From contig NZ_JAKGTH010000009.1 in the NCBI RefSeq assembly GCF_021568705.1, forward strand, positions 62,001 to 126,000: a stretch of 64,000 nucleotides of DNA. Reading direction: 5' to 3'. Below the pieces are notes generated by a model, which was given only the letters and a program-made list of their open reading frames with translations, made no database searches and was not told where the DNA came from. Positions 15,119 through 24,234 of the stretch are shown here, in pieces. A program made the position numbers and the translations under genes. Origin of the DNA: Gillisia lutea. Its GTDB lineage: Bacteria; Bacteroidota; Bacteroidia; Flavobacteriales; Flavobacteriaceae. Position 1 is the stretch's first letter, and the number at the start of each line of letters is the position of its first letter.

Positions 15119-16090
15119 TTACTGAATGTTTCGGAAGATGTAATTTTTGTAATACTCTTTTTCATCTGTAAATGATGAAGTTACCTGTAAGTTAGCTTCT
15201 TTAGCAAGCCATCGAACTATTGCATCATCATATTTCTGTGAGATCTCGGTATGTATGGTTTCCCAGGCATCAAAATTTATTTTAAGGTCTAAGGATTTAA
15301 TCTTTACAACCTGAGGGATTTTGCTGACTAAGAAGCTCTTGGCAGTGCCTGTTTCCGGATCATAAGTTTCCCAGTGCAAGAAGGAATCTACATCAAAATC
15401 ACCTTTTAATTCTGTATTTATTCTATGTAATATATTTTTGTTGAATGCAGCGGTAACTCCGGTTGGATCATTATAAGCGTCTAAAATGGTCTGTGGATTC
15501 TTTTTCTGATCAAATCCCATAAATAACATGTCCTCCGGTCCCATCGCACTCTGAATCTGCTTAAGGAAACTGATAGCATCTTCATGTAATAGATTCCCGA
15601 TGTTCGATCCTAGAACCAAAATAACCTTTTTTCTGGAATTATAATCTGCTAATTTTTCTAGAGTCTTAATGTATGTTCCTTGCTGAGTTTTTACCAATAG
15701 CCCGGGGATTTCTTCATGTAACGAGGCTTCCAGATCATCTAATGCATTCTGGCTGATATCTATAGGTAGATAAGTAAAGTCTACATTATCATTTATTAAT
15801 TGCTTAAGCAAAAGTTTGGTTTTTTTACCATCTCCCGCCCCAAGTTCAATTAGATCAAAACCATTGGTGCTATTGAATTTATGCGCGATCTCACGGGTGT
15901 TTTTATCTAAGATATCATACTCGCAGTTGGTTAAATAGTATTCAGGCAAATTCATGATTTCCTGAAATAATTTATCGCCTTTTTTATCGTAAAAATATTT
16001 AGACAATAAGTATTTTGGAAAGCTGGTTAAGCCTTTATATACATCTTCTTCAAAAACAGAAGCAAATGTGGTTTTTGTGTTTTCTTTCAT
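15119..16090 (-). CDS. egtD: L-histidine N-alpha-methyltransferase (ergothioneine)
   Basis: 323 residues. It trimethylates histidine to hercynine with SAM. Motifs: FPKYLLSKYFYDKKGDKLF, YYLTNCEYDIL, the SAM loop LIELGAGDGKKTKLLL, and LGSNIGNLL. The C-terminal half contains FVDS/HWETYDPETG histidine-pocket segments typical of EgtD. The gene lies 15 bases downstream of egtB, in one operon. Confidence 0.93.
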   Translation of the reverse strand: MKENTKTTFASVFEEDVYKGLTSFPKYLLSKYFYDKKGDKLFQEIMNLPEYYLTNCEYDILDKNTREIAHKFNSTNGFDLIELGAGDGKKTKLLLKQLINDNVDFTYLPIDISQNALDDLEASLHEEIPGLLVKTQQGTYIKTLEKLADYNSRKKVILVLGSNIGNLLHEDAISFLKQIQSAMGPEDMLFMGFDQKKNPQTILDAYNDPTGVTAAFNKNILHRINTELKGDFDVDSFLHWETYDPETGTAKSFLVSKIPQVVKIKSLDLKINFDAWETIHTEISQKYDDAIVRWLAKEANLQVTSSFTDEKEYYKNYIFRNIQ

Positions 16091-16105
16091 TATTTAAATG
16101 TCGAT

Positions 16106-17272
16106 TTATTTTGCCAATCTAATCCCTGTAAACTGCCATCTAAGGTTTGGATGAAAGAAATTTCGATAGGTAGCTCGTGTATGTTTGGTTGAAGTGGCAA
16201 CAGAGCCTCCACGCAATACTTTTTGGTTGACCATAAATTTCCCGTTGTATTCGCCTAAAGCTCCATCAGCTTTTTTGTAATTGGGATATGGTGAATAGGC
16301 ACTTTCTGTCCATTCCCATCTGCTTCCCCATTCAAATTGCTGCTGAGCGATTTCCCATTCAAATTCAGATGGTAATCGCATGCCTTTCCATTGTGCAAAT
16401 GCGAAAGCTTCATAATACGATATATGTGTAAGAGGGGCTTCCGGTGTTATTTTTTTTAATCCCTGGAAGGTATAATACTGCCATCCTTTTTTAGTTTTAT
16501 GCCAATAGGAGGGAGAGTTAATTTTGTTGGAGGTTACCCAATCCCAGCCTTCTGCATGCCACAGGAGAACATCCTGATATCCGCCGGCTTCCATAAACTC
16601 GAGATATTCGGCATTGGTAACAAGTTTATTTGAGATCTCGAATTTGTTGAGATATGTTTTATGTCTTCCTAATTCATTATCATAACAAAACGAAGTGCTC
16701 GAATGCCCTATCTCATAAACGCCTTCAGGGACAGTAATCCATTCTTGCTCAAACTCCTGAACAGGATATTCCTGAAAATCGTCATTATAAGCTGGAAGAA
16801 GTGGATTGTTTCCTAAAATATATTTGATATCTGTAAGTAATAATTCCTGGTGCTGTTTTTCGTGATGACAGCCAATTTCAATTACTTGCAACAATTCTTC
16901 TGAAAAATTTTGACTACCCAAAAATAGACCCTGCATAGCTTTGGTTACACAGGTTCGATATTCGTAAACCCAAGCAACGGTAGGTCTGGAAAGATTTCCT
17001 CTATCTGTGCGTACCACCTTTTCACCTACACTTTCGTAATAACTATTAAAAACGAAGGCGCAATGATCATCAAAAAGCTGGTAATTGGAATCATATTTTT
17101 TAAGAACGAATTCCTCAAAAAACCAAGTAGTATGGCCTAAATGCCATTTTGGAGGAGATACATCCACCACGGGCTGCACCACATAATCTTCTATTTCAAG
17201 AGGAGCACAGATAATTTCGGTCGCTACTCGAGTTTCTGTAAATAGTTCAAAAAGATGTTCTTTAGAAATCAT
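16106..17272 (-). CDS. egtB: Ergothioneine biosynthesis sulfoxide synthase EgtB-like
   Basis: 388 residues from the ATG at 17270-17272; a longer TTG-started frame reaches 17302 but has no support. The N-terminal DinB-like half carries the iron ligands (WHLGHTTWFFEEF and GCHHEKQHQELLL, an HxxxH arrangement). The C-terminal half is the formylglycine-generating-enzyme-like fold (EISNKLVTNAEYLEFMEAGGY, RLPSEFEWEIA, RGGSVATS, NFFHPNLRWQFTGIRLA). The family joins hercynine to a sulfur donor using O2. Without egtA or egtC nearby, direct use of cysteine is plausible. Confidence 0.92.
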   Translation of the reverse strand: MISKEHLFELFTETRVATEIICAPLEIEDYVVQPVVDVSPPKWHLGHTTWFFEEFVLKKYDSNYQLFDDHCAFVFNSYYESVGEKVVRTDRGNLSRPTVAWVYEYRTCVTKAMQGLFLGSQNFSEELLQVIEIGCHHEKQHQELLLTDIKYILGNNPLLPAYNDDFQEYPVQEFEQEWITVPEGVYEIGHSSTSFCYDNELGRHKTYLNKFEISNKLVTNAEYLEFMEAGGYQDVLLWHAEGWDWVTSNKINSPSYWHKTKKGWQYYTFQGLKKITPEAPLTHISYYEAFAFAQWKGMRLPSEFEWEIAQQQFEWGSRWEWTESAYSPYPNYKKADGALGEYNGKFMVNQKVLRGGSVATSTKHTRATYRNFFHPNLRWQFTGIRLAK

Positions 17273-17376
17273 AAATGTTGGTCTAAAACGTGAGCCACTC
17301 AAATTTACAATTTTTTAAGAATGAAGGAAATGTACAGGAGTTAAGGCCAAGTTAAAGTCCTGTTTCAAAAGCTGCT

Positions 17377-17793
17377 CTAAAAATTGAAAGGCATCTTATA
17401 CTTGATAGTTACCGGTTTTCCACCGCGAATACCCGGTTTCATGACAGGAAACAGCTTTACAATTCTTATTACTTCATCATTAATGGCTTTCTTAGGGCCT
17501 TCAGCTGATATTTTAGTGGCTTTACCAGTTTCATCTATAAAAAATGTAATAGTAGACTTTCCTTGAATAAACTTGCCATTCGAATCTTTAGGGTATTTGA
17601 AATTCTCCTTGATATGTACGGCTAGCATTTTGTTGAAACAATCTTTCGAAGAAAGTTCGCTGGTCTCGCAGCCCGGCCATACCGGTGCGATCTCTGCAGA
17701 GGAGATGGTATTCCCCTTCACGTTCACACCTTCTTGAGCTTGTAGCGTTGAAGTGAAAGTAAAAATAATGGCGATAATCAATAAATGTTTCAT
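17377..17793 (-). CDS. Secreted TonB C-terminal-like protein
   Basis: About 138 residues when started at the ATG at 17791-17793, which begins a clean signal peptide MKHLLIIAIIFTFTSTLQAQ. An ATG five codons earlier (17808) is also possible; longer starts run into thyA. The rest resembles the C-terminal domain of TonB-type energy transducers (KFIQGKSTITFFIDETGKAT, RIVKLFPVMKPGIRGGKPV), but there is no membrane anchor or proline linker. Bacteroidota have many such periplasmic stand-alone domains. It follows thyA by 31 bases. Confidence 0.75.
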   Translation of the reverse strand: MKHLLIIAIIFTFTSTLQAQEGVNVKGNTISSAEIAPVWPGCETSELSSKDCFNKMLAVHIKENFKYPKDSNGKFIQGKSTITFFIDETGKATKISAEGPKKAINDEVIRIVKLFPVMKPGIRGGKPVTIKYKMPFNF

Positions 17794-17824
17794 AGGTAGG
17801 TATTTCATAAGTAGGTTTTCAGGC

Positions 17825-18649
17825 TTAAATAGCCACTTTAGCTCTAATGGCAGGGTGAGGATTGTAATTTTCCAGACTGAAATCTTCAAATACAAAGCTG
17901 AAGATATCCTTCACCTCAGGATTTATTCTCATTACGGGCAGTTCTCTTATTTCTCTGGATAACTGAAGTTCTACCTGTTCAAAGTGATTGTTGTAGATAT
18001 GTGCATCTCCAAAGGTGTGAATAAAATCTCCGGCTTCATACCCGCAAACCTGTGCGATCATCATAGTAAGCAAAGCGTAAGACGCAATATTGAAAGGCAC
18101 TCCTAAAAAGATGTCGGCAGAGCGTTGATATAGCTGACAAGATAGTTTTCCATCGGCGACATAGAATTGAAAAAATGCATGGCAGGGAGGGAGTGCGGCT
18201 TTTCCCTTAGCTACATTTTCAGAAAAAGAAACAGAAGTATCAGGTAGAACCGAAGGGTTCCAGGCTGATATTAACATCCTTCTGCTATTGGGATTCTTTT
18301 TTAAAGTTTCTATCAACTCAGCTATCTGGTCTAAGTCTTCACTATTCCAATTTCTCCACTGGTGTCCATAAACAGGACCCAGATCTCCATTTCCGTCAGC
18401 CCATTCATTCCATATCTTCACACCATTCTCCTGAAGGTATTTAATATTAGTATCTCCTTTTAAAAACCATAGTAATTCATGTATAATAGATTTTAAATGT
18501 AATTTTTTAGTGGTAACCATGGGGAAGCCTTCACTTAAATCGAATCTCATTTGATATCCAAATACACTTTTGGTTCCTGTGCCTGTACGATCTCCTTTTT
18601 GTACTCCATGTTCCAAAACGTGCTTTACTAGGTCGTGATACTGTTTCAT
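17825..18649 (-). CDS. thyA: Thymidylate synthase
   Basis: 274 residues. It methylates dUMP to dTMP with methylene-tetrahydrofolate. Motifs: [19 protein letters not shown], the nucleophile Cys in [33 protein letters not shown] and [10 protein letters not shown]. It is of full E. coli-type length. Product dihydrofolate is recycled by the nearby folA. Confidence 0.98.
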   Translation of the reverse strand: MKQYHDLVKHVLEHGVQKGDRTGTGTKSVFGYQMRFDLSEGFPMVTTKKLHLKSIIHELLWFLKGDTNIKYLQENGVKIWNEWADGNGDLGPVYGHQWRNWNSEDLDQIAELIETLKKNPNSRRMLISAWNPSVLPDTSVSFSENVAKGKAALPPCHAFFQFYVADGKLSCQLYQRSADIFLGVPFNIASYALLTMMIAQVCGYEAGDFIHTFGDAHIYNNHFEQVELQLSREIRELPVMRINPEVKDIFSFVFEDFSLENYNPHPAIRAKVAI

Positions 18650-18821
18650 ATTGCTATAGACTTATAAGATGTTGAAAGTATAAAAAGATGAGCGTATATC
18701 AAATTAATTAACGGCTGTGCTTTGTTAAAAACCTGTTTTAATAAATAAGACATATTCTAGATACAAATTATGTACATGGAATATGCCTTAACAACATGCT
18801 TGTTAAATATGATTATAAGCC

Positions 18822-20528
18822 TTACCCGATGATCATTCCCGCAATAGTTGCCGAAAGTAAAGAGGCAATAGTACCTCCAATCAAGGCTTTCATTCCAAAT
18901 TCTGAAAGTGTTTTTCTCTGTCCCGGTGCTAGTGAACCAATTCCTCCAATTTGGATTCCTATTGAAGCAAAATTCGCAAATCCACAAAGCATATAGGTAG
19001 CCATGATAACCGATTTTTCATAACTCAAGCTTAAGGCGCTTGCAGGATTTTTAAGATCGGCCAGTTGAATATAACCAACAAACTCACTTGCTGCCAGTTT
19101 TATCCCAAGAAGTTGCCCCATAAGCATCATATCTTCTTTGGCCACACCTATTAGCCACATTAGAGGAGCAAACACAGTTCCCAATATAGCTTCAAGTGAA
19201 AATTTAGAATAAGGAGTATGTTCAGCCATAAGGCCATTAAGAGTGGTAATTTCTCCAAACCAGCCTAACATATGGTTAATCATTGCTATAAAAGCTATAA
19301 ATACCAATAGCATAGCTGCTACATTGGCTGCTAATTTTAATCCTTCTGTGGTTCCATTGGCAATAGCATCCAGTATGTTAGATCCTATTTTTTCAGAAGA
19401 AATCTCTACATTGCTATTTATAGATTCGGTTTGGGGATATAATATTTTTGAGATTACTATAGCTCCCGGGGCAGCCATTACTGAAGCGGCTAATAAGTGT
19501 TTTGCAAACTGGAGTCGTAATTCAGGGTCATCTCCACCCAGAAAACCTATATACGCCGCAAGTACACCACCTGCAACGGTGGCCATACCGCCTATCATTA
19601 CCAGCAACATTTCTGAGCGGTTCATGCGTTCCAGATAAGCTTTGATCATAAGGGGCGCTTCGGTTTGTCCTAAGAATATATTTCCTGCAACACTTAGACT
19701 TTCGGCTCCTGAAATTCCCAGGATTTTGGTAAGTACCATCGCCATTCCTCTTACCACAATTTGAATTACTCCAAGGTAAAACAATACAGAAGTTAAGGCA
19801 GAGAAAAATATAATCGTAGGTAGTACCTGGAATAAGAAGATGAAACCAAAGCTGTCTACATCCATCATTCCTCCTAATAGAAATTCACTTCCTGCTCGAG
19901 TAAAATCAAGAATAAGTACAAAGATACCTCCAACAAATTCAAATATATTCTTTATGAAATCAATTTTTAAGACACCTATTGCCAATAGCATTTGTGCTCC
20001 TAACCCTAGAAGGACTGTCTTCCAATTAATAGATCGTTTATTACTGCTAAAAAAATAGGCAATTAATAGTAAGGACAGCATTCCCAATAAACCTCGCCAC
20101 AAACTTGTTAATGAGAAGCCAGCGCTGGGGGCAATTGTATTAATTACTTGAGCCGGGATAACTTCCTCTATAGGCTCTGGGGTATCTTTAAAGGTAAAGG
20201 TGTTAGTGTTGTTTGTAATAACTAAAACCTCATCACTAAGAGAAGATATCCTGAATTTTTTAATAGTATCTTTTGGAGTAGTATAAAAAAATACCAGCAA
20301 GTTATTCTGGTAAAGGTAATCTCCACTGGCTTTTACAGAGTCATTATTAGTGGATTTAATTTCAAAAAGTCCTTCCTCTAAGATAAGTCTATCTTCTTGA
20401 GAGAAATCTGTTTGAACTTTAGTGCTGTCTTCAAGAGACTGGAAACTCCAGTTTTTCGAGATGCTTTGGGATTGAGCGGCGAACACGCCGAATAACATAA
20501 AGAATAGGTAACACCAATACTTCTTCAT
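18822..20528 (-). CDS. Concentrative nucleoside transporter (NupC type) with extra exported N-terminal domain
   Basis: 568 residues, about 150 more than usual NupC. It has a signal-peptide-like start (KYWCYLFFMLFGVFAAQSQ), then about 110 hydrophilic beta-type residues (lipocalin-like: LIDLEEGLF, GDYLYQNNLLVFFY, probably periplasmic), then the transporter core: INWKTVLLGLGAQMLLAIGVL, ISGAESLSVAGNIFLGQTEAPLMIK (the nucleoside-binding GQTEAP) and LCGFANFASIGIQIGG. It probably imports nucleosides with Na+ or H+. The gene is followed by DUF151-encoding DNA upstream with a 10-base gap, so the two may form one unit. Confidence 0.92.
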   Translation of the reverse strand: MKKYWCYLFFMLFGVFAAQSQSISKNWSFQSLEDSTKVQTDFSQEDRLILEEGLFEIKSTNNDSVKASGDYLYQNNLLVFFYTTPKDTIKKFRISSLSDEVLVITNNTNTFTFKDTPEPIEEVIPAQVINTIAPSAGFSLTSLWRGLLGMLSLLLIAYFFSSNKRSINWKTVLLGLGAQMLLAIGVLKIDFIKNIFEFVGGIFVLILDFTRAGSEFLLGGMMDVDSFGFIFLFQVLPTIIFFSALTSVLFYLGVIQIVVRGMAMVLTKILGISGAESLSVAGNIFLGQTEAPLMIKAYLERMNRSEMLLVMIGGMATVAGGVLAAYIGFLGGDDPELRLQFAKHLLAASVMAAPGAIVISKILYPQTESINSNVEISSEKIGSNILDAIANGTTEGLKLAANVAAMLLVFIAFIAMINHMLGWFGEITTLNGLMAEHTPYSKFSLEAILGTVFAPLMWLIGVAKEDMMLMGQLLGIKLAASEFVGYIQLADLKNPASALSLSYEKSVIMATYMLCGFANFASIGIQIGGIGSLAPGQRKTLSEFGMKALIGGTIASLLSATIAGMIIG

Positions 20529-20538
20529 AAATAACTAC

Positions 20539-21153
20539 TTATTTGCGTTTTGAAATCTCGTCTCTAAGTCTTGCTGCTTTTTCGTAATCTTCATTTTTTA
20601 CAGCCTGGGAGAGTAAAGTTTCCAGTTCGTCCAGCGACATTGTTTTATAATTGGTCTCCTGTGATTCAACAACATCAGGAATAATGTCGTCTACTTGTGC
20701 ATCTTCGCTGCCCGGAGTTTGGCTCATGGGTTCCGATTCTCCTTTAAGGTAGATACCGGCTTTATCGAGAATGTTCTTGTATGTAAAAATAGGTGCGTTA
20801 AATCGCAACGCTAAAGCAATAGCATCGCTGGTACGGGCGTCGATTATTTCTTCAATTTTATCGCGCTCGCAAATAAGGCTGGAGTAAAATACTCCATCCA
20901 CCAGTTTATGAATGATCACTTGTTTTACAACAATATCAAATCGTTCACAAAAATTCTTGAAAAGATCGTGTGTAAGTGGTCGTGGAGGTTTAATCTCCTT
21001 TTCTAATGCTATAGCAATAGATTGTGCTTCAAAAGCCCCAATTACTATAGGTAATTTCCTGTCGCCATCCACTTCATTTAAAATAAGTGCATAGGCGCCA
21101 TTTTGGGTTTGACTGTAAGATATTCCTTTTATATTAAGGCGTACTAAACTCAT
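20539..21153 (-). CDS. Bifunctional nuclease family protein (DUF151) with UVR motif
   Basis: 204 residues. Residues 1-130 are DUF151: GAYALILNEVDGDRKLPIVIGAFEAQSIAIALE, then DARTSDAIALALRFNAPIF. Family members have reported RNase/DNase activity. The last 35 residues (LDELETLLSQAVKNEDYEKAA, LRDEISKR) are a UVR motif as in UvrB/UvrC and ClpC. It is upstream of the nucleoside transporter by only 10 bases, which suggests joint nucleic-acid turnover and nucleoside uptake. Confidence 0.9.
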   Translation of the reverse strand: MSLVRLNIKGISYSQTQNGAYALILNEVDGDRKLPIVIGAFEAQSIAIALEKEIKPPRPLTHDLFKNFCERFDIVVKQVIIHKLVDGVFYSSLICERDKIEEIIDARTSDAIALALRFNAPIFTYKNILDKAGIYLKGESEPMSQTPGSEDAQVDDIIPDVVESQETNYKTMSLDELETLLSQAVKNEDYEKAARLRDEISKRK

Positions 21154-21166
21154 ATTCCACTAATTG

Positions 21167-21217
21167 AAAAGAGCTGTCTAAATAAGGACATTTTACCAAA
21201 TTTAGACAGCCCTTTTG
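21167..21217 (-). terminator. Probable intrinsic terminator after etfBA, or attenuating hairpin before DUF151
   Basis: A long stem, AAAAGAGCTGTCTAAAT against ATTTAGACAGCCCTTTT, with one mismatch and an 18-base loop. It is followed by TCTTTTC on the minus strand. Confidence 0.7.
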
Positions 21218-21236
21218 AAGCTCGCAAGTTATAAAA

Positions 21237-22205
21237 TTATGCGTTCTTAGCCTTAAATTCTTTTAGTTTTTCGTTGAGTTTTGGAACTATTTCAAAGGCA
21301 TCGCCTACAACTCCGTAGTCTGCTGCCTTAAAAAATGGGGCTTCTGGATCATTATTGATCACAACTTTTGTTTTAGAAGCATTGATTCCTGCTAAGTGCT
21401 GGATGGCTCCAGAGATTCCAATGGCAATATAAAGGTTAGAAGCTACGGGCTTTCCGGTTTGTCCAACATGTTCGCTATGGGGTCTCCAACCCATGTCACT
21501 TACAGGTTTAGAACATGCGGTGGCTGCGCCTAAGGTTTCAGCAAGATTTTCTATCATGCCCCAGTTTTCAGGTCCTTTTAAACCTCTTCCTCCTGAAACA
21601 ACAATTTCTGCATCGGCAATAGTAACGGTATTTTTAGCTTTATCTACATTGGTCACTTGTACAGAGAAATCGGCATCAGATAAAGTTGGTGCGAAATCTT
21701 CTGCGGTAGCATCAGCCTGTACTTCTTTAAGTCCGAACGCATTTTTTGAAAGTCCGATGATCTTCACATCGGTAGCTATTTTTGTAAAACTAAAGGCTTT
21801 ATTTGTGAAAGCAGTTCTTTTTACTGTAAATGGATTTGCGCTTTCGGGTAGTGCTACTACGTTCGATGCATAACCGGCGTTTAAGTGCACTGCCAAAAGT
21901 GGAGCAAGGTATTTGCTGTTAGCCGACTGGCTTAATACTACTACTTTGGATTGTTCTTTTTCTGCTGCTTGTTTTAAAACATCGGCATATGCTTCGGCAT
22001 TAAAGTTAGTTAGCTTATCGTTGCTTACTTTCAATATTTTATCTACCCCGTAATTTCCTAATTCTGAAACATCAGAAGTATTAAACGTTACAGCGGTAAC
22101 TGTGGTTTGAAGCATTTGAGCAACTTCCTTCGCATATGATGCAATCTCCAAAGATGCTTTTTTGAATTTTCCTTCTTCTGATTCTATATATACTAAAACT
22201 GACAT
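21237..22205 (-). CDS. etfA: Electron transfer flavoprotein alpha subunit
   Basis: 322 residues. The C-terminal FAD domain is clear: VVSGGRGLKGPENWGMI, SKPVSDMGWRPHSEHVGQTG and SNLYIAIGISGAIQHLAG. Together with EtfB it carries electrons from acyl-CoA dehydrogenases to the quinone pool. It lies 74 bases after etfB; the acyl-CoA dehydrogenase at 39704 is a possible partner. Confidence 0.97.
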   Translation of the reverse strand: MSVLVYIESEEGKFKKASLEIASYAKEVAQMLQTTVTAVTFNTSDVSELGNYGVDKILKVSNDKLTNFNAEAYADVLKQAAEKEQSKVVVLSQSANSKYLAPLLAVHLNAGYASNVVALPESANPFTVKRTAFTNKAFSFTKIATDVKIIGLSKNAFGLKEVQADATAEDFAPTLSDADFSVQVTNVDKAKNTVTIADAEIVVSGGRGLKGPENWGMIENLAETLGAATACSKPVSDMGWRPHSEHVGQTGKPVASNLYIAIGISGAIQHLAGINASKTKVVINNDPEAPFFKAADYGVVGDAFEIVPKLNEKLKEFKAKNA

Positions 22206-22279
22206 GTTTTCTTTTTATTTAAGAATGACTAAATTATTTTATGAGCTATTTCGGAATATTATTTCCCGAGATAGGGTCA

Positions 22280-23026
22280 CTAAATTACTTTTGCTTCATT
22301 GTGTAACAAAGAAATCAATTCATCCAAATTATCAGGATCAATTAATTTTACAGCTCCTTTAGGTGCCGGTTTCTCAAATTTTTCAGCAGTTGTTTGTGCT
22401 GTAACCTCTGTAGGCTCTACTACATTTAAAGGTTTTTTTCTGGCTTGCATGATCCCTCGCATATTAGGGATTCTAAGATCACTTTCTTCAACAAGACCTT
22501 TTTGCCCACCAATTACTAATGGTAAGCTGGTAGATACGGTTTCCTTCCCTCCGTCGATCTCTCTGGTTGCAGTAGCTTGAGTTCCTTCTACGTCTATGCT
22601 TATACAGGTGTTTACGAAATTAGCGTTTAATAAAGCTGCTAACATTCCCGGAACCATACCGCCATTATAGTCTATAGATTCTCTTCCTGCAATAATAAGA
22701 TCGTAAGCTCCGTCTTTTGCTACTTGAGCTAATTGCTTTGCAACTTGAAAACCATCGGTAGCCGGAGTGTTCACTCTAATAGCATTATCGGCTCCAATAG
22801 CCAATGCTTTTCTAAGAGTTGGCTCCGTTTCAGGACCTCCTACATTTACAACATCTACACTAGCTCCCTGTTTTTCTTTGAACCACATGGCACGAGTAAG
22901 TCCAAATTCATCATTAGGATTTATAACAAATTGAACTCCGTTGGTATCGAATTGAGTATCGTTGTCTGTAAAATTAATCTTTGAGGTGGTGTCTGGTACG
23001 TGACTTATACACACTAATATTTTCAT
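22280..23026 (-). CDS. etfB: Electron transfer flavoprotein beta subunit
   Basis: 248 residues. Typical ETF beta features: MKILVCISHVPDT at the start, NPNDEFGLTRAMW, the AMP-binding AGRESIDYNGGMVPGMLAALL, and LPLVIGGQKGLVEESDLRIPNMRGIMQARKK-type recognition loop. It is the first gene of etfBA and is divergent from pdhB across a gap that contains a 24-base perfect palindrome (23089-23112). Confidence 0.97.
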   Translation of the reverse strand: MKILVCISHVPDTTSKINFTDNDTQFDTNGVQFVINPNDEFGLTRAMWFKEKQGASVDVVNVGGPETEPTLRKALAIGADNAIRVNTPATDGFQVAKQLAQVAKDGAYDLIIAGRESIDYNGGMVPGMLAALLNANFVNTCISIDVEGTQATATREIDGGKETVSTSLPLVIGGQKGLVEESDLRIPNMRGIMQARKKPLNVVEPTEVTAQTTAEKFEKPAPKGAVKLIDPDNLDELISLLHNEAKVI

Positions 23027-23088
23027 CTAAAAAGGCTTTTTAAATTGTTATATTTTCTTGTTCACGAAGATAAGTAATTTAAATCGAA

Positions 23089-23112
23089 ATTTACTATGCA
23101 TGCATAGTAAAT
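23089..23112. promoter_or_regulatory. 24-base perfect palindrome between etfBA and pdhB, candidate operator
   Basis: Each arm reads ATTTACTATGCA and its mirror follows with no spacer. It lies 63 bases before etfB and 86 bases before pdhB. It has no T run, so it is an unlikely terminator. A perfect palindrome of this size with a TGCA centre suits a dimeric regulator such as a MarR- or TetR-type protein. Confidence 0.6.
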
Positions 23113-23152
23113 ATTTTATGAATAAGTAGTAGTTTAAACTTTTATGAATTAC

Positions 23153-23160
23153 TATTTTTG
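23153..23160 (+). promoter_or_regulatory. -7 box of pdhB
   Basis: TATTTTTG matches TAnnTTTG. It predicts a leader of about 34 bases. The -33 element is weak. Confidence 0.4.
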
Positions 23161-23197
23161 TTTTTTTTAAATGATACCATAAACATTTTAGTATAGA

Positions 23198-24175
23198 ATG
23201 AAGACAATTCAATTTAGAGAAGCGGTCCAGCAAGCAATGAGCGAGGAGATGCGCAAAGATGATAGCATTTACTTAATGGGTGAAGAAGTTGCCGAATATA
23301 ATGGTGCTTACAAAGCTTCAAAAGGAATGTTAGATGAATTTGGTCCGGAACGCGTTATAGATACTCCTATTGCAGAGCTTGGATTTTCCGGGATTGCTAT
23401 TGGTAGTGCCATGAACGGAAACAGGCCAATTGTAGAGTTTATGACTTTCAACTTCTCTTTGGTAGGGATTGATCAAATAATTAATAACGCTGCTAAATTG
23501 CGCCAGATGAGTGGTGGGCAATTTAATATACCAATCGTTTTTCGTGGTCCAACTGCATCTGCAGGACAATTAGGAGCTACGCATTCTCAGGCTTTCGAGA
23601 GCTGGTATGCTAACTGCCCCGGTTTAAAAGTGGTAGTTCCATCAAATCCATACGACGCAAAAGGACTTTTAAAGTCGGCTATTCGTGATGACGACCCGGT
23701 TATTTTCATGGAAAGTGAGCAAATGTATGGGGATAAAGGCGAAGTGCCAGAAGAGGAATATACAATTCCTTTAGGAGTTGCTGATATAAAACGTGAAGGA
23801 ACAGATGTTACTATCGTATCTTTCGGAAAGATCATCAAAGAAGCGTATGCTGCAGCTGATGAGCTTGAAAAAGAAGGAATTTCTTGTGAAGTTATCGATT
23901 TACGTACAGTGCGTCCATTAGATCACGACACTATATTAAAATCGGTTAAAAAGACCAATAGACTGGTAATTCTTGAAGAAGCATGGCCATTTGGAAATAT
24001 TTCTACGGAAATAGCATATTCAGTGCAAATGAATGCTTTTGATTATCTGGATGCTCCAATAATTAAAATAAATACGGCAGATACACCTGCGCCATATTCA
24101 CCTAACCTTCTAAAGGAATGGTTACCAAACAGTGAAGATGTTGTTAAAGCTGTGAAAAAGGTGCTGTACAAATAA
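23198..24175 (+). CDS. pdhB: Pyruvate dehydrogenase E1 component, beta subunit
   Basis: 325 residues. Transketolase-type pyrimidine and C-terminal domains: REAVQQAMSEEMRKDDSIYLMGEEVAEYNGAY, GFSGIAIGSAMNGNRPIVEFMTFNFS, GATHSQAFESWYANCPGLKVV, and LRTVRPLDHDTI, all as in PdhB. With E1 alpha it decarboxylates pyruvate using thiamine diphosphate. The alpha subunit and E2 genes are not adjacent, so the complex is encoded at several loci. Confidence 0.95.
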   Translation: MKTIQFREAVQQAMSEEMRKDDSIYLMGEEVAEYNGAYKASKGMLDEFGPERVIDTPIAELGFSGIAIGSAMNGNRPIVEFMTFNFSLVGIDQIINNAAKLRQMSGGQFNIPIVFRGPTASAGQLGATHSQAFESWYANCPGLKVVVPSNPYDAKGLLKSAIRDDDPVIFMESEQMYGDKGEVPEEEYTIPLGVADIKREGTDVTIVSFGKIIKEAYAAADELEKEGISCEVIDLRTVRPLDHDTILKSVKKTNRLVILEEAWPFGNISTEIAYSVQMNAFDYLDAPIIKINTADTPAPYSPNLLKEWLPNSEDVVKAVKKVLYK

Positions 24176-24194
24176 GCTTATAAACTTACCTTTG

Positions 24195-24229
24195 AAACTT
24201 CATCTTTTCGGATGAAGTTTTTTTTTGCC
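24195..24229 (+). terminator. Intrinsic terminator after pdhB
   Basis: Ten-base stem AAACTTCATC/GATGAAGTTT with loop TTTTCG, then a run of Ts. Confidence 0.9.
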
Positions 24230-24234
24230 CTAAT

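Noticed and set aside
17273-17302. TTG-started extension of egtB
   Set aside because: A good ATG lies 10 codons further in at the usual family start.
18788-18806. Inverted repeat TTAACAA-CATGC-TTGTTAA downstream of the nucleoside transporter gene, considered as a terminator
   Set aside because: No T run follows on the minus strand and the stem is AT-rich; the support is too weak for a call.
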